Assembly (NCBI GenBank): GCA_009920585.1
Contig: RFZT01000015.1
Coordinates: forward strand, 1 to 19,592
Reading direction: 5' to 3'
From: a bacterium
Lineage (GTDB): Bacteria > Verrucomicrobiota > Verrucomicrobiia > Chthoniobacterales > Terrimicrobiaceae
Length of the DNA: 19,592 nucleotides
Position numbers and translations under genes: made by a program. Each line of letters starts with the position of its first letter. Positions within the stretch are counted from its first letter, which is position 1. Under the pieces are notes generated by a model, which was given only the letters and a program-made list of their open reading frames with translations, did no database searches and had not been told where the DNA came from. Of this stretch, positions 1 through 7,991 are shown piece by piece.

Positions 1-213
1 GAGCCCCAATCCAAGAAAAGTTCTCCAACGTGGGAACATATCATTAATGATGCCAGAATTGTGACAGCTGAGAATATCGCGAGATGCTGTTTTTCATGCA
101 ATGCAAGCAAGGGAGCTAAAGAGCTGTCAACTTGGTTGAAATCCAAATACTGCAATTTAAAAGGCATAACAAAAGAGACGGTGGCCATCGTGATTAAACA
201 GGCTCTGGATTAG
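1..213 (+). CDS. HNH endonuclease-like protein, C-terminal fragment (5' end outside window)
   Basis: The reading frame is open from base 1 to a TAG at 211-213, giving the last 70 residues of a protein. The fragment shows the second half of an HNH nuclease fold: WEHI (a candidate metal/catalytic His), an ENIARC segment carrying the central Asn, and a CFSCNASKG stretch that matches the CxxCN..KG pattern of HNH and McrA-like domains. It ends with a WLKSKYC-type tail that is often seen just after that motif. HNH proteins cut DNA, but they occur in restriction, phage, homing and repair settings, and this fragment does not say which. The stretch is visibly richer in A and T than hflX next door, which suggests recent acquisition. 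No partner gene is visible. The family call is fairly firm and the role is unknown. Confidence 0.6.
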   Translation, partial: EPQSKKSSPTWEHIINDARIVTAENIARCCFSCNASKGAKELSTWLKSKYCNLKGITKETVAIVIKQALD

Positions 214-305
214 AGTTACTAATGTGCCTTCAAACGAAGAAAAACCTCATCATCCCAGCAGATGAAATCTACCTTTAGAGTCTATTAAATTATATTTTCA
301 GCGTC

Positions 306-1496
306 ATGTTTCAAATCAAAGAAAAACCAAAAATGGTCGAGCGGGCCTTGTTGCTCGGCGCCTACACTAACGCCGACAACACCGCCGAAGCGACCAGTCT
401 GCTGGAAGAACTCGAAGAACTCGTTAACACGCTCGGCATCCCGGTGATCGACCGCAAACTCGTCCATCACCGCGAAGTCCACGCTCGCTATTTAGTAGGT
501 TCAGGCAAAGCGCAGGAGATTGCGGATTTTGTTAAGGAAAATCAGATCGATGTGATTATTTTTGACAACGAATTAACGCCATCCCAGCAACGCAATTGGG
601 AAAAGTTGTCCGGCGTTCTCGCCATCGACCGTCAAGAAGTGATCCTCGATATCTTTGCGAAGCGGGCGCAAACACGCGAAGCCCGCCTCCAAGTCGATCT
701 CGCTCGCATGGAGTATTCGCTCCCCCGACTTGTTCGGGCTTGGACTCACCTTGGTAAGCAGGGCGGCGGCATTGGAGCGAAGGGCGAAGGAGAATCCCAA
801 CTCGAGCAGGACAAACGCAAGATCCGAGGACAAATCGATCGCCTCAAGAGGGACTTGGATGCCGTCAAACGCCAGCGAGCCACCCAGAGGAAGGACCGCA
901 AACGCACCCCTGTGCCAAATGCCGCCATCGTTGGTTACACGAATGCCGGCAAATCCTCTCTGCTGCGCGCCCTCACCGGCGCAGATGTCCTCGTGGAAGA
1001 CAAACTCTTCGCGACGCTAGACACCACCACGCGGAAAATCGCACTCCCCAATAACCAACCTCTCCTGCTTACGGACACGGTGGGTTTCGTTCGCAAGCTC
1101 CCGCATGGACTCGTCGAGGCCTTCAATGCCACGCTCGAAGAAGCCGTGATGGCCGATTTTCTCGTTCACGTGCTCGATGTGAGTCAACCCGAGGTGATGG
1201 AATTCTACGAAACTACGCTGAAGGTTCTCACCGATCTCGGCGCGGCATCCCAGCGTACGCTTTTGGTCTTTAATAAAATCGACCGTCTCGCCGACCAGTT
1301 GGTTGCTGATGATCTTATCACTGTCGAGTTACGCATCCCTCAGACCCGCGCGGACCTGATTGCCCGGTTGCATCGTGAAGCGGATATCCGTCACACGGAA
1401 TACATCGATAACGATGTCCTTCTGAGGGCTCGAATCTCTCCACGCGTGGCGGCCGCTTATTCCAGCTTCGCCGCCATTGGGCTGAGTTCCAACTAA
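306..1496 (+). CDS. hflX: GTPase HflX (ribosome-associated), apparently lacking the G5 region
   Basis: HflX is a conserved GTPase that binds the 50S subunit and splits or rescues stalled 70S ribosomes under stress. The 396-residue product has the HflX N-terminal domain (about 11-130), the Gly-rich linker KQGGGIGAKGEGE (about 151-163) with the following basic coiled coil to about 200, and a G domain: G1 GYTNAGKS (210-217), G2 Thr near 240, G3 DTVG (257-260) and G4 NKID (323-326). After G4 the protein passes within about 15 residues into the C-terminal segment (VELRIPQTRADLIARLHRE). The usual SA-[KLA]-TG G5 motif and its helix, roughly 35 residues in the family as I recall it, are not visible. 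The rest of the frame is intact. ATG 306 gives a nine-residue extension before MVERALL; ATG 333 is a possible alternative start, and neither has a clear ribosome binding site. The stop overlaps that of the convergent ftsH. Confidence 0.92.
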   Translation: MFQIKEKPKMVERALLLGAYTNADNTAEATSLLEELEELVNTLGIPVIDRKLVHHREVHARYLVGSGKAQEIADFVKENQIDVIIFDNELTPSQQRNWEKLSGVLAIDRQEVILDIFAKRAQTREARLQVDLARMEYSLPRLVRAWTHLGKQGGGIGAKGEGESQLEQDKRKIRGQIDRLKRDLDAVKRQRATQRKDRKRTPVPNAAIVGYTNAGKSSLLRALTGADVLVEDKLFATLDTTTRKIALPNNQPLLLTDTVGFVRKLPHGLVEAFNATLEEAVMADFLVHVLDVSQPEVMEFYETTLKVLTDLGAASQRTLLVFNKIDRLADQLVADDLITVELRIPQTRADLIARLHREADIRHTEYIDNDVLLRARISPRVAAAYSSFAAIGLSSN

Positions 1497-3541
1497 GCCG
1501 GTGCAGGAGCCGCAAAGCCGCCGGGCGGAAGTTGGGGCTTGATGGATTCCGGTGGCTCAGGAGCAATGTCGACAGGTGTCGGAGGCAGCGGCGGCGGCGC
1601 CACTTCCATGATCGGCGGATTTTTGATTTCGCCAAATTCAAGGATTTCTTTCACGTGGGAGGCATCGAGTGTTTCGAATTCCAACAAGGCCTTAGCGACG
1701 ATCTGCACCTCTTTGTGATGAGCCTCCAGAAGGACACGCGCGCGCTCGTAGGCCTCGTCGATAATGCGCTTCACCTCAGCATCGATCTGCTGGGCGGTAT
1801 GTTCACTGTATTCACGAGGACGGGACATCTCGCGAGCGAGGAAAACGTATTCATTGCCTTCGGCAAAACTGATCATTCCCAAGGAACTCATCCCCCATTC
1901 GCAAACCATCTTTCGAGAAAGCGTGGTCGCCTGGCGGATATCGCCCGAAGCCCCATTGGAAATATCGTTAGTAAACATTTCCTCCGCGATACGACCACCC
2001 ATCGTTACCACGAGAAGATCGAGAGCTTCTTTTTGTTGGGTCGAGTATTTGTCGCCTTCGGGAAGATACATCGTCGCGCCCAAATAAGGGCCGCGTGGGA
2101 TGATCGTGACTTTGTGCAGCGGACTGGTGTGCTCCAAGAGGACATTGAGAATCGCATGACCGGCTTCATGCCAAGCTGTGGAGGTTTTTTCCCTCTCACT
2201 CATGGCCATGCTGCGGCGTTCCTTACCCCAGCGAACCTTGTCGCGGGCATCTTCCAGTTCGCGCATGGAAATGGCTTTTAGACCCTTCCTTGCAGCAAGC
2301 AGAGCGGCCTCGTTGAGCACGTTGGCGAGTTCCGCACCGGAATACCCGGGAGTTCCTTTTGCCAGAATGGCTAAATTGCAACCCTCACCAATTTTGACTT
2401 TCTTGGCGTGAACTTTGAGGATCTCCTCGCGACCTTTTACGTCCGGAAGGGGAACGGTAACCTGACGGTCAAAGCGACCCGGACGCAGCAACGCGGGATC
2501 CAGCACATCAGGACGATTGGTCGCCGCGATGATGATCACGCCCTCTTGAGTATCAAAGCCGTCCATCTCCACAAGGAGTTGGTTGAGCGTTTGCTCGCGT
2601 TCATCATGTCCCCCACCCATGCCGTGTCCGCGATGGCGACCCACGGCATCGATCTCATCAATAAACATCAAGCACGGAGCCGACTTTTTGCCTTGCTCAA
2701 ACATATCGCGAACCCGGGAGGCGCCGACACCGACAAACATTTCCACGAAGTCCGATCCACTGATCGAGAAGAAAGGCACATCAGCTTCACCAGCGATCGC
2801 GCGGGCGAGAAGTGTTTTGCCCGTACCTGGCGAACCCACCATGAGAACACCTTTGGGAATACGGCCACCGAGCTTTTGAAATCTTTTCGGGTCCTTTAAA
2901 AACTCGACCAGTTCTTGCACTTCATCCTTCGCCTCTTCGACGCCAGCAACATCTTTAAAGGTGATGCGATTTTTATCCTTCGCGAGCATGCGCGCTTTGG
3001 ATTTGCCGAAATTGAGCGCGCCCTTGCCCGCCATCTTGATCTGCGAGCGGAAGAAGAAGTAGAGGATGATCAGAAAGAGAACTATCGGCAGGAAGCTCAA
3101 AACCGCTGACGCCAACAGATCAGACTTCGGAGTGATAGCCGGGGTTATCCCAGCCTCGGTGAGGGCCTGATCGATCTCCGAGCCATTGAACTGAGTGAAG
3201 ATCGGCGTGCGGAATGCCACAGGGCCTTCCTCACCCGTCGTGCGGGAGGCCATCTTCACTTTGCCCTCGAAGTATTGGGTATTGCGCCCCTCCTCGACCA
3301 CTAGCTCCAGCGGCGATTCCGGAGTGACGATGAGCTTACCCTCCTTCACGAGCTTAATGAATTTCGGATACTGGATCAGTTCGGTCTGATTAAAATTATT
3401 TCCTCGGAACAAAAACGCGCCGCCGATGAGGGCGAAGGCGATTGCGAAGAGAACTAGTCCACGCCAATTCAGTTGTGGATCTTGACCCCCGTTTTGGCGC
3501 TGACGGTTATCATTGGATGGTTTTGGGTTTTCGTCTGACAT
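1493..3541 (-). CDS. ftsH: ATP-dependent zinc metalloprotease FtsH
   Basis: FtsH is the membrane-anchored AAA+ protease that degrades misassembled membrane proteins and selected regulators such as LpxC. Numbering from the longest (GTG 3550, 685 aa) form, a first membrane helix lies at about 31-48, a periplasmic domain follows, and a second helix lies at about 145-167. The AAA+ module has Walker A GSPGTGKT (239-246), pore loop FVG near 272, Walker B MFIDEID (295-301) and a second region of homology ending RPGRFDR (356-362). The zinc site is HEAGH (461-465), with a likely third ligand in the SGD near 537. The C-terminus carries a Pro-rich tail (about 645-685), common in FtsH of this group. I prefer ATG at 3541, just after GGAG, giving 682 aa; GTG 3550 is possible. 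The gene is convergent with hflX and divergent from the deacetylase gene, whose start is only 35 bp away. Confidence 0.96.
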   Translation of the reverse strand: MSDENPKPSNDNRQRQNGGQDPQLNWRGLVLFAIAFALIGGAFLFRGNNFNQTELIQYPKFIKLVKEGKLIVTPESPLELVVEEGRNTQYFEGKVKMASRTTGEEGPVAFRTPIFTQFNGSEIDQALTEAGITPAITPKSDLLASAVLSFLPIVLFLIILYFFFRSQIKMAGKGALNFGKSKARMLAKDKNRITFKDVAGVEEAKDEVQELVEFLKDPKRFQKLGGRIPKGVLMVGSPGTGKTLLARAIAGEADVPFFSISGSDFVEMFVGVGASRVRDMFEQGKKSAPCLMFIDEIDAVGRHRGHGMGGGHDEREQTLNQLLVEMDGFDTQEGVIIIAATNRPDVLDPALLRPGRFDRQVTVPLPDVKGREEILKVHAKKVKIGEGCNLAILAKGTPGYSGAELANVLNEAALLAARKGLKAISMRELEDARDKVRWGKERRSMAMSEREKTSTAWHEAGHAILNVLLEHTSPLHKVTIIPRGPYLGATMYLPEGDKYSTQQKEALDLLVVTMGGRIAEEMFTNDISNGASGDIRQATTLSRKMVCEWGMSSLGMISFAEGNEYVFLAREMSRPREYSEHTAQQIDAEVKRIIDEAYERARVLLEAHHKEVQIVAKALLEFETLDASHVKEILEFGEIKNPPIMEVAPPPLPPTPVDIAPEPPESIKPQLPPGGFAAPAPA

Positions 3542-3576
3542 TTTCTCCACTTTCCCCTATCACGGCAGATTGGCAA

Positions 3577-4341
3577 ATGCAAAAAGCATTCACTACCGGC
3601 AGTCTCGTCATATCCATCCATGACGTGAGTCCATCCACGTGCAAGCGATCCCAGGAAATTCTGGGCGATTTGGGTCGCGCGGGGATTGACGCAACCTCGT
3701 TGCTGGTGATCCCCAATCACCACCATCGCGGCCTGATATCGGATGATCCCGAGTTTGCCACATGGATACGTGAAAAGGTTGCGGAAGGTCATGAAGCCGT
3801 TCTCCACGGGTTTTACCATCTCCGCGAAAAACAAAACTCCGACGGCACAATGAACAGATTGATCACCCAATCCTATACCGCCGGGGAGGGTGAATTTTTT
3901 GATCCTTCCCACGACCGAGCGTGCAAACTCCTCCAATCCGGTCGCGCTGCTTTTGCCGCTTGTGGATTAGAGGCCAAGGGATTCATCGCTCCAGCATGGC
4001 TTCTGGGAGCAGAGGCCGAAGCGGCGGTGAAGCAAGAGTGCTTCGAATACACAACCCGCATCGCGACTGTGAGCGACTTCACAAATGGTAGAGTCTATCA
4101 GGCACGGAGCCTTGTCTGGAGTGTGCGCGCCCGTTGGCGACGCATCTGCAGCCTAGCCTGGAATCACAGCCTATTTATGTCTTTCCGCAACGCCCCTCTC
4201 CTGCGAATCGGCATTCATCCTCCAGATTGGGATTATCCCGCTATCCGATCACAGATTTTGCATCTCGCAAGCACGGCGCTTGCTCGAAGGCAAGCGATGA
4301 CGTATCAGCATTGGCTTGAAATCCAGCGATTGAATCCATGA
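3577..4341 (+). CDS. DUF2334 / polysaccharide deacetylase-like protein
   Basis: The 254-residue product has the hallmarks of the DUF2334 branch of the NodB-like carbohydrate esterase fold. Near the N-terminus is ISIHDVSP (His15-Asp16, the metal/catalytic motif I). An HGFYH stretch (His77 and His81) gives the HxxxH zinc motif, and IHPPDW near the C-terminus supplies a late catalytic His region. Such enzymes remove acetyl groups from glycans, but the true substrate of DUF2334 proteins is mostly unknown. The frame is open upstream to 3442, inside ftsH on the other strand; I chose ATG 3577 because the conserved fold begins right after it. No signal peptide is visible, so a cytoplasmic role is likely. 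Its stop overlaps the next start (ATGA, 4338-4341), so it is translationally coupled to the glycosyltransferase and probably acts on the same glycan or glycolipid precursor. Confidence 0.82.
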   Translation: MQKAFTTGSLVISIHDVSPSTCKRSQEILGDLGRAGIDATSLLVIPNHHHRGLISDDPEFATWIREKVAEGHEAVLHGFYHLREKQNSDGTMNRLITQSYTAGEGEFFDPSHDRACKLLQSGRAAFAACGLEAKGFIAPAWLLGAEAEAAVKQECFEYTTRIATVSDFTNGRVYQARSLVWSVRARWRRICSLAWNHSLFMSFRNAPLLRIGIHPPDWDYPAIRSQILHLASTALARRQAMTYQHWLEIQRLNP

Positions 4342-6749
4342 AACCGAAAAACACCCGCGCCGATCTCCATATTTACTCGCGTCACAGCGGGCGCGCGGCG
4401 GATTGGGTGCTGAGGCGCTTGGATTTTCCGGCGAGCTATTCGGATCCTAAGGAACTCTATTCGACTCTCCGTGCGGCTGGGATGGATTTTGTGACCATTA
4501 CGGATCAAAACACCATCGACGGATGCCTAGAAATCGCGCACTTGCCTGGAGTCATCCTCGGCGAGGAAGTGAGCACCCACTTCCCCGACGATGAATGCCG
4601 CATCCACGTTCTCACTTGGGGGATCACAGAGTCCCAGCACCGCACGATCCAAGAGGCACGAAAAAACATTTTCGACCTCCGCGAATACCTCTTCACAGAA
4701 AATATAGCCCACTCCGTGGCACACCCGTTCCATAGTGTGAACGGCAAACTCACGGCCCTCCATCTTCAAAAACTCATCCTTTTGTTCCGTCATTTTGAGG
4801 GATTGAACGGACGCTATTGCCAACTCCTCAGCCAAACCGCGCAACAACTACTTGGAGGACTCACCCCCCGCGACATCGAGATTTTCAGCACCCGCACGGG
4901 TATCACCCCGACTCATGACGAGGCTTGGAAAAAGATTTTTACCGGAGGTTCGGACGACCATGGCGGCACTCATTCCGGATCCGCCTTCACAGAGACATCA
5001 TCGAGCACGAACGCGGAAGAGTTTTTGGAAAACATCCGTGAGGGACGCTGCACCGCCGGCGGCAAAGCTGGGACCCCACTCGCGATGGCCCATAGCACCT
5101 ACAGCACCGCTTTTGAATTTGCCAAGGCTCGTCTGCCCCTAAAACCAGGCGATCCGACCATGAGTCTGTTGGAAAAGATCACCTCCCGCTTCATGGAAGG
5201 TAAGAACCCCACGGAGTTCTCGGCCATGGATAAGTTTGGATTTTTGGCCCAAGGGATTATCACCGGAAAGATCTTCGATCTCGCCAAAGGTGGAAACATC
5301 TCCCTATGGAAGCAACTCTCCGACGCCCTAAACCACCCCGACCTCAAGACCTCCATGGCGCGCGAAACCATGGGGGTAGAGGAAGCGGAACGCCGTGCCT
5401 TCCTCATGGCGAACCTCATCGCCAGCAAAATCGGCTACCGCTTCGTTACGGATTTCATCCAACAGATTTCTCGAGGAAAGTTTCTGGAGAGCATTCAGAC
5501 GATCATTCCACTCGCCCCGATTGTCGCTCTCCTGAGCCCCTACATTCACGCTTTTCGTCTTCCTCGCCGCGAGTGGTTACGCGAGACCTCTCTGACTTTG
5601 ATCGGCGAAATCCCAACTCCTCTCAAAAACACCCGTCGCGCATGGTTCACTGATACTCTGGATGACGTCAATGGGGTTGCTACCACGATCCGCAAGATGA
5701 CTGCCGCAGGCGTGGCGTCGGGGCACGACATCACAATTATCACCTGTCGCTCTGAAGTTGCCGACCACGGGGTGCCCCTCAAAAACTTCGAACCCATTGG
5801 CGAGTTCGAACTTCCCGAGTATGAACTGCAACGCCTCAGCTTCCCTCCCGTGCTTCAAATTTTCGACTATCTCGAACAGGGTGGCTTCACCGAGGTGATC
5901 ATCAGCACACCAGGACCAACCGGCCTGAGCGCCCTGGCAGCGGCAAAGTCCCTCGGCATCCGGGTCGTCGGCATCTACCACACCGACTTCCCTCAATACG
6001 TTCGAATCCTCACCGACGATTCCTTCATGGAGACTCTCACATGGAACTTCATGCATTGGTTCTACAGCCAACTCGACGTGATTTATGTGAACTCCGAGGA
6101 CTACCGAAAATGCTGGATCGACCGAGGCATTCCCTGCGAACAATTGCGCATTCTTCCGCGCGGCTTGGATTCCCATCTATTCCACCCCTCTCGGCGTGAC
6201 CACACCTTCTGGAGAGCCAGAGGCCTTGGTGAAGGAGAACTGGGCATGCTTTTCGTTGGACGAATTTCGAAGGAAAAAAATCTCGATCTCATTGTTACTG
6301 CCGTCACTCGATTGAGGGACTCAAAGTCACCTGTGCGCCCCATCTTTGTTGGCGACGGGCCCTACATGGCCGAGATGAAAAAACTTCTCCCTCATGCGAT
6401 TTTCACGGGCTATCTCGATGGGGAGGATCTCGCTCGCGCTTATGCGTCGGCAGATTTCTTTGTCTTCCCAAGCACCACAGATACCTTTGGAAACGTGATC
6501 CTTGAGGCTCAAGCAAGCGGGTTGCCCGTGATTGTTTCGGATATCGGCGGCCCAAGAGATCTCGTCGAGCATGGAACGGACGGCCTCATCACCAAAGGCC
6601 ACGATGGAGGCGAACTGACCGAAGCCATCCGCACGTTGGCTAACGATTCCACACTCAGAATCAATATGGGCAAGGCTGCGCGCTCGCGCGTCGAATCTCG
6701 AAATTGGACGGAAGCTTTTGAACAGTTCTGGAATGCCTCACCGGAATAG
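4338..6749 (+). CDS. PHP-domain / GT4-family glycosyltransferase fusion
   Basis: This 803-residue protein joins two modules. Residues 8 to about 260 resemble a PHP metal-dependent phosphoesterase domain, with DLHIYS (9-14), TDQN (55-58), GEEVST (75-80), a later HPFH and GGSDDH near 204-209. Two expected metal ligands look replaced: Tyr13 where DLHxH has its second His, and Gln57 where TDH has His. From about residue 425 a GT-B glycosyltransferase begins: WFTDTLDDVNGVA matches the acceptor-side N-domain, VGRISKEKN and VGDGPY lie in the nucleotide-sugar domain, and DTFGNVILEAQASGLPV carries the family 4 E-x7-E-like signature. It resembles MgtA/SQD2-type enzymes that glycosylate lipids from NDP-sugars. 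ATGA coupling to the DUF2334 gene suggests one pathway, probably glycolipid or envelope glycan synthesis. The sugar donor and acceptor cannot be told from sequence. Confidence 0.88.
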   Translation: MKPKNTRADLHIYSRHSGRAADWVLRRLDFPASYSDPKELYSTLRAAGMDFVTITDQNTIDGCLEIAHLPGVILGEEVSTHFPDDECRIHVLTWGITESQHRTIQEARKNIFDLREYLFTENIAHSVAHPFHSVNGKLTALHLQKLILLFRHFEGLNGRYCQLLSQTAQQLLGGLTPRDIEIFSTRTGITPTHDEAWKKIFTGGSDDHGGTHSGSAFTETSSSTNAEEFLENIREGRCTAGGKAGTPLAMAHSTYSTAFEFAKARLPLKPGDPTMSLLEKITSRFMEGKNPTEFSAMDKFGFLAQGIITGKIFDLAKGGNISLWKQLSDALNHPDLKTSMARETMGVEEAERRAFLMANLIASKIGYRFVTDFIQQISRGKFLESIQTIIPLAPIVALLSPYIHAFRLPRREWLRETSLTLIGEIPTPLKNTRRAWFTDTLDDVNGVATTIRKMTAAGVASGHDITIITCRSEVADHGVPLKNFEPIGEFELPEYELQRLSFPPVLQIFDYLEQGGFTEVIISTPGPTGLSALAAAKSLGIRVVGIYHTDFPQYVRILTDDSFMETLTWNFMHWFYSQLDVIYVNSEDYRKCWIDRGIPCEQLRILPRGLDSHLFHPSRRDHTFWRARGLGEGELGMLFVGRISKEKNLDLIVTAVTRLRDSKSPVRPIFVGDGPYMAEMKKLLPHAIFTGYLDGEDLARAYASADFFVFPSTTDTFGNVILEAQASGLPVIVSDIGGPRDLVEHGTDGLITKGHDGGELTEAIRTLANDSTLRINMGKAARSRVESRNWTEAFEQFWNASPE

Positions 6750-6781
6750 GCCCGCGCAATTTCTTCCTCACGCGGAAGCTC

Positions 6782-7345
6782 TCAACGAGTCACGAGAATG
6801 TTTCGATTTTTTTGCAGATAAGCGATTCCAGAATAGACGGTGAGGCCCACCATCACAGGAACCAGCACATGCGTTCCGAATCTCCACGCTTGCGTGCTCC
6901 ATGGAACGGCGACCAGTTCCTTCAGGGATAGAAGCGCGAGAAAATAGATGATCGTTATCATCTGCCATGTCGTCTTGTGTTTACCCAGTTTCTCAGCGGG
7001 AAGGACGATTCCCTTTGTTAAAGCCAAAGAGCGGAGCCCGGTGATGAGAAATTCTCGACTAATAATCAAAATCAACGCCCATGCTGGCATGGCATTGAAT
7101 TCGGCGAGGCTTATAAATGCTGCCGCTGTCAGGATCTTGTCTGCAAGCGGATCCATGAGCTTACCGAAATCAGTAATGAGGTTCCCTCGCCGAGCGATCT
7201 CTCCATCAAGGTAGTCGGTAAGAGCTGCGACGAGAAAGATCCCAAGGGCCACAGAGAAACAACCCGGAAACGGAAGCGCAAAACAGACGACAAAGACGAT
7301 CGTCAAAAACAGGCGCGCAACCGTGAGTTTGTTAGGAAGATTCAT
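6782..7345 (-). CDS. pgsA: CDP-diacylglycerol-glycerol-3-phosphate 3-phosphatidyltransferase
   Basis: PgsA makes phosphatidylglycerophosphate from CDP-diacylglycerol and glycerol-3-phosphate, the committed step to phosphatidylglycerol and cardiolipin, in the inner membrane. The 187-residue product has the usual length and start (MNLPNKLTVARL) and the complete CDP-alcohol phosphotransferase signature D-x2-DG-x2-AR-x8-G-x3-D-x3-D, seen from DYLDGEIAR through to MDPLADK. Several hydrophobic helices flank it. Other CDP-alcohol transferases share the signature, but the N-terminus and REFLITGLR segment favour PgsA. The gene is convergent with the glycosyltransferase gene (32-bp gap) and lies 50 bp downstream of the carbonic anhydrase-like gene on the same strand, so co-transcription is plausible. 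Confidence 0.93.
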   Translation of the reverse strand: MNLPNKLTVARLFLTIVFVVCFALPFPGCFSVALGIFLVAALTDYLDGEIARRGNLITDFGKLMDPLADKILTAAAFISLAEFNAMPAWALILIISREFLITGLRSLALTKGIVLPAEKLGKHKTTWQMITIIYFLALLSLKELVAVPWSTQAWRFGTHVLVPVMVGLTVYSGIAYLQKNRNILVTR

Positions 7346-7395
7346 TGGCGATCTGGAGGGTGCGAAGATTTTCGCTCCTTCACAATCACATTACA

Positions 7396-7932
7396 TCAGA
7401 TCGACTGTTTTTGAAGGGCCGCATGGGCGGCTGCGACGATTTTATATTTTTCGGCACTTTGCCGCAAAGCGACGATCTCGGCCGCATTCAACGTACGCAC
7501 CACCTTCGCTGGCGTTCCCATCACCATCGAGCGGGGTGGAATTTTCATACGTTGCGTCACCAACGCCCCAGCGGCAATGAGACATTGATCGCCAATTTCG
7601 GCTCCATCCAGAATCACGGCCTTCATTCCAACCAAACATTCATCCCCCACTGTGCAGGCATGAATAATGGCGGCATGCCCGATCGTGCACCAGGCCCCCA
7701 CTCGAGCCCCCAGATCATCCGCGAGATGGATGATGCAACCGTCTTGTACATTGGTCGCCTCCCCGATGTGAATCGACTCGATATCGCCACGAAGGACGGC
7801 ACCGTAAAAAACACTCGAATCCTTCCCGAGTCTCACATCACCGATGATCTGGGCATCAGTCGCCACAAAAGCGGCAGCCGCGATATCCGGCTTCCGAGTC
7901 AGAAAATGTTGCAGCCTTTCAGCGGTTGTCAT
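7396..7932 (-). CDS. Gamma-class carbonic anhydrase-like hexapeptide-repeat protein
   Basis: The 178-residue product is a left-handed beta-helix protein of the YrdA/CaiE/PaaY group, related to gamma carbonic anhydrases. It has repeated [LIV]-G-x4 hexapeptides throughout. The three zinc ligands of the family are in place: IIHL (first His), then TIGHAAIIHAC, which holds the other two. AVLRGD before the His sites and NVQDGCIIH are also typical. Members form trimers with a zinc ion between subunits. Some hydrate CO2, while for others no activity has been found, so the biochemical role is open. I chose ATG 7932; a TTG at 7941 would add three residues. The N-terminal stretch before the beta-helix (AERLQHFLTRKPDI) is a short helix. 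It sits between pgsA and the DUF2934 gene with about 50-bp gaps on each side. Confidence 0.88.
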   Translation of the reverse strand: MTTAERLQHFLTRKPDIAAAAFVATDAQIIGDVRLGKDSSVFYGAVLRGDIESIHIGEATNVQDGCIIHLADDLGARVGAWCTIGHAAIIHACTVGDECLVGMKAVILDGAEIGDQCLIAAGALVTQRMKIPPRSMVMGTPAKVVRTLNAAEIVALRQSAEKYKIVAAAHAALQKQSI

Positions 7933-7991
7933 CGAGAGCAAAATCCATCGACAACCTTATGCCTTCGCCGATGGAAAACACAAATCCGGAC

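Noticed and set aside
1532..2281. 249-codon plus-strand frame opposite the end of ftsH
   Set aside because: It is a mirror frame of FtsH, rich in His and Arg with no family signal.
5577..6176. 199-codon minus-strand frame inside the glycosyltransferase gene
   Set aside because: It is antisense to the GT4 domain, which has complete motifs; no start context or domain supports it.
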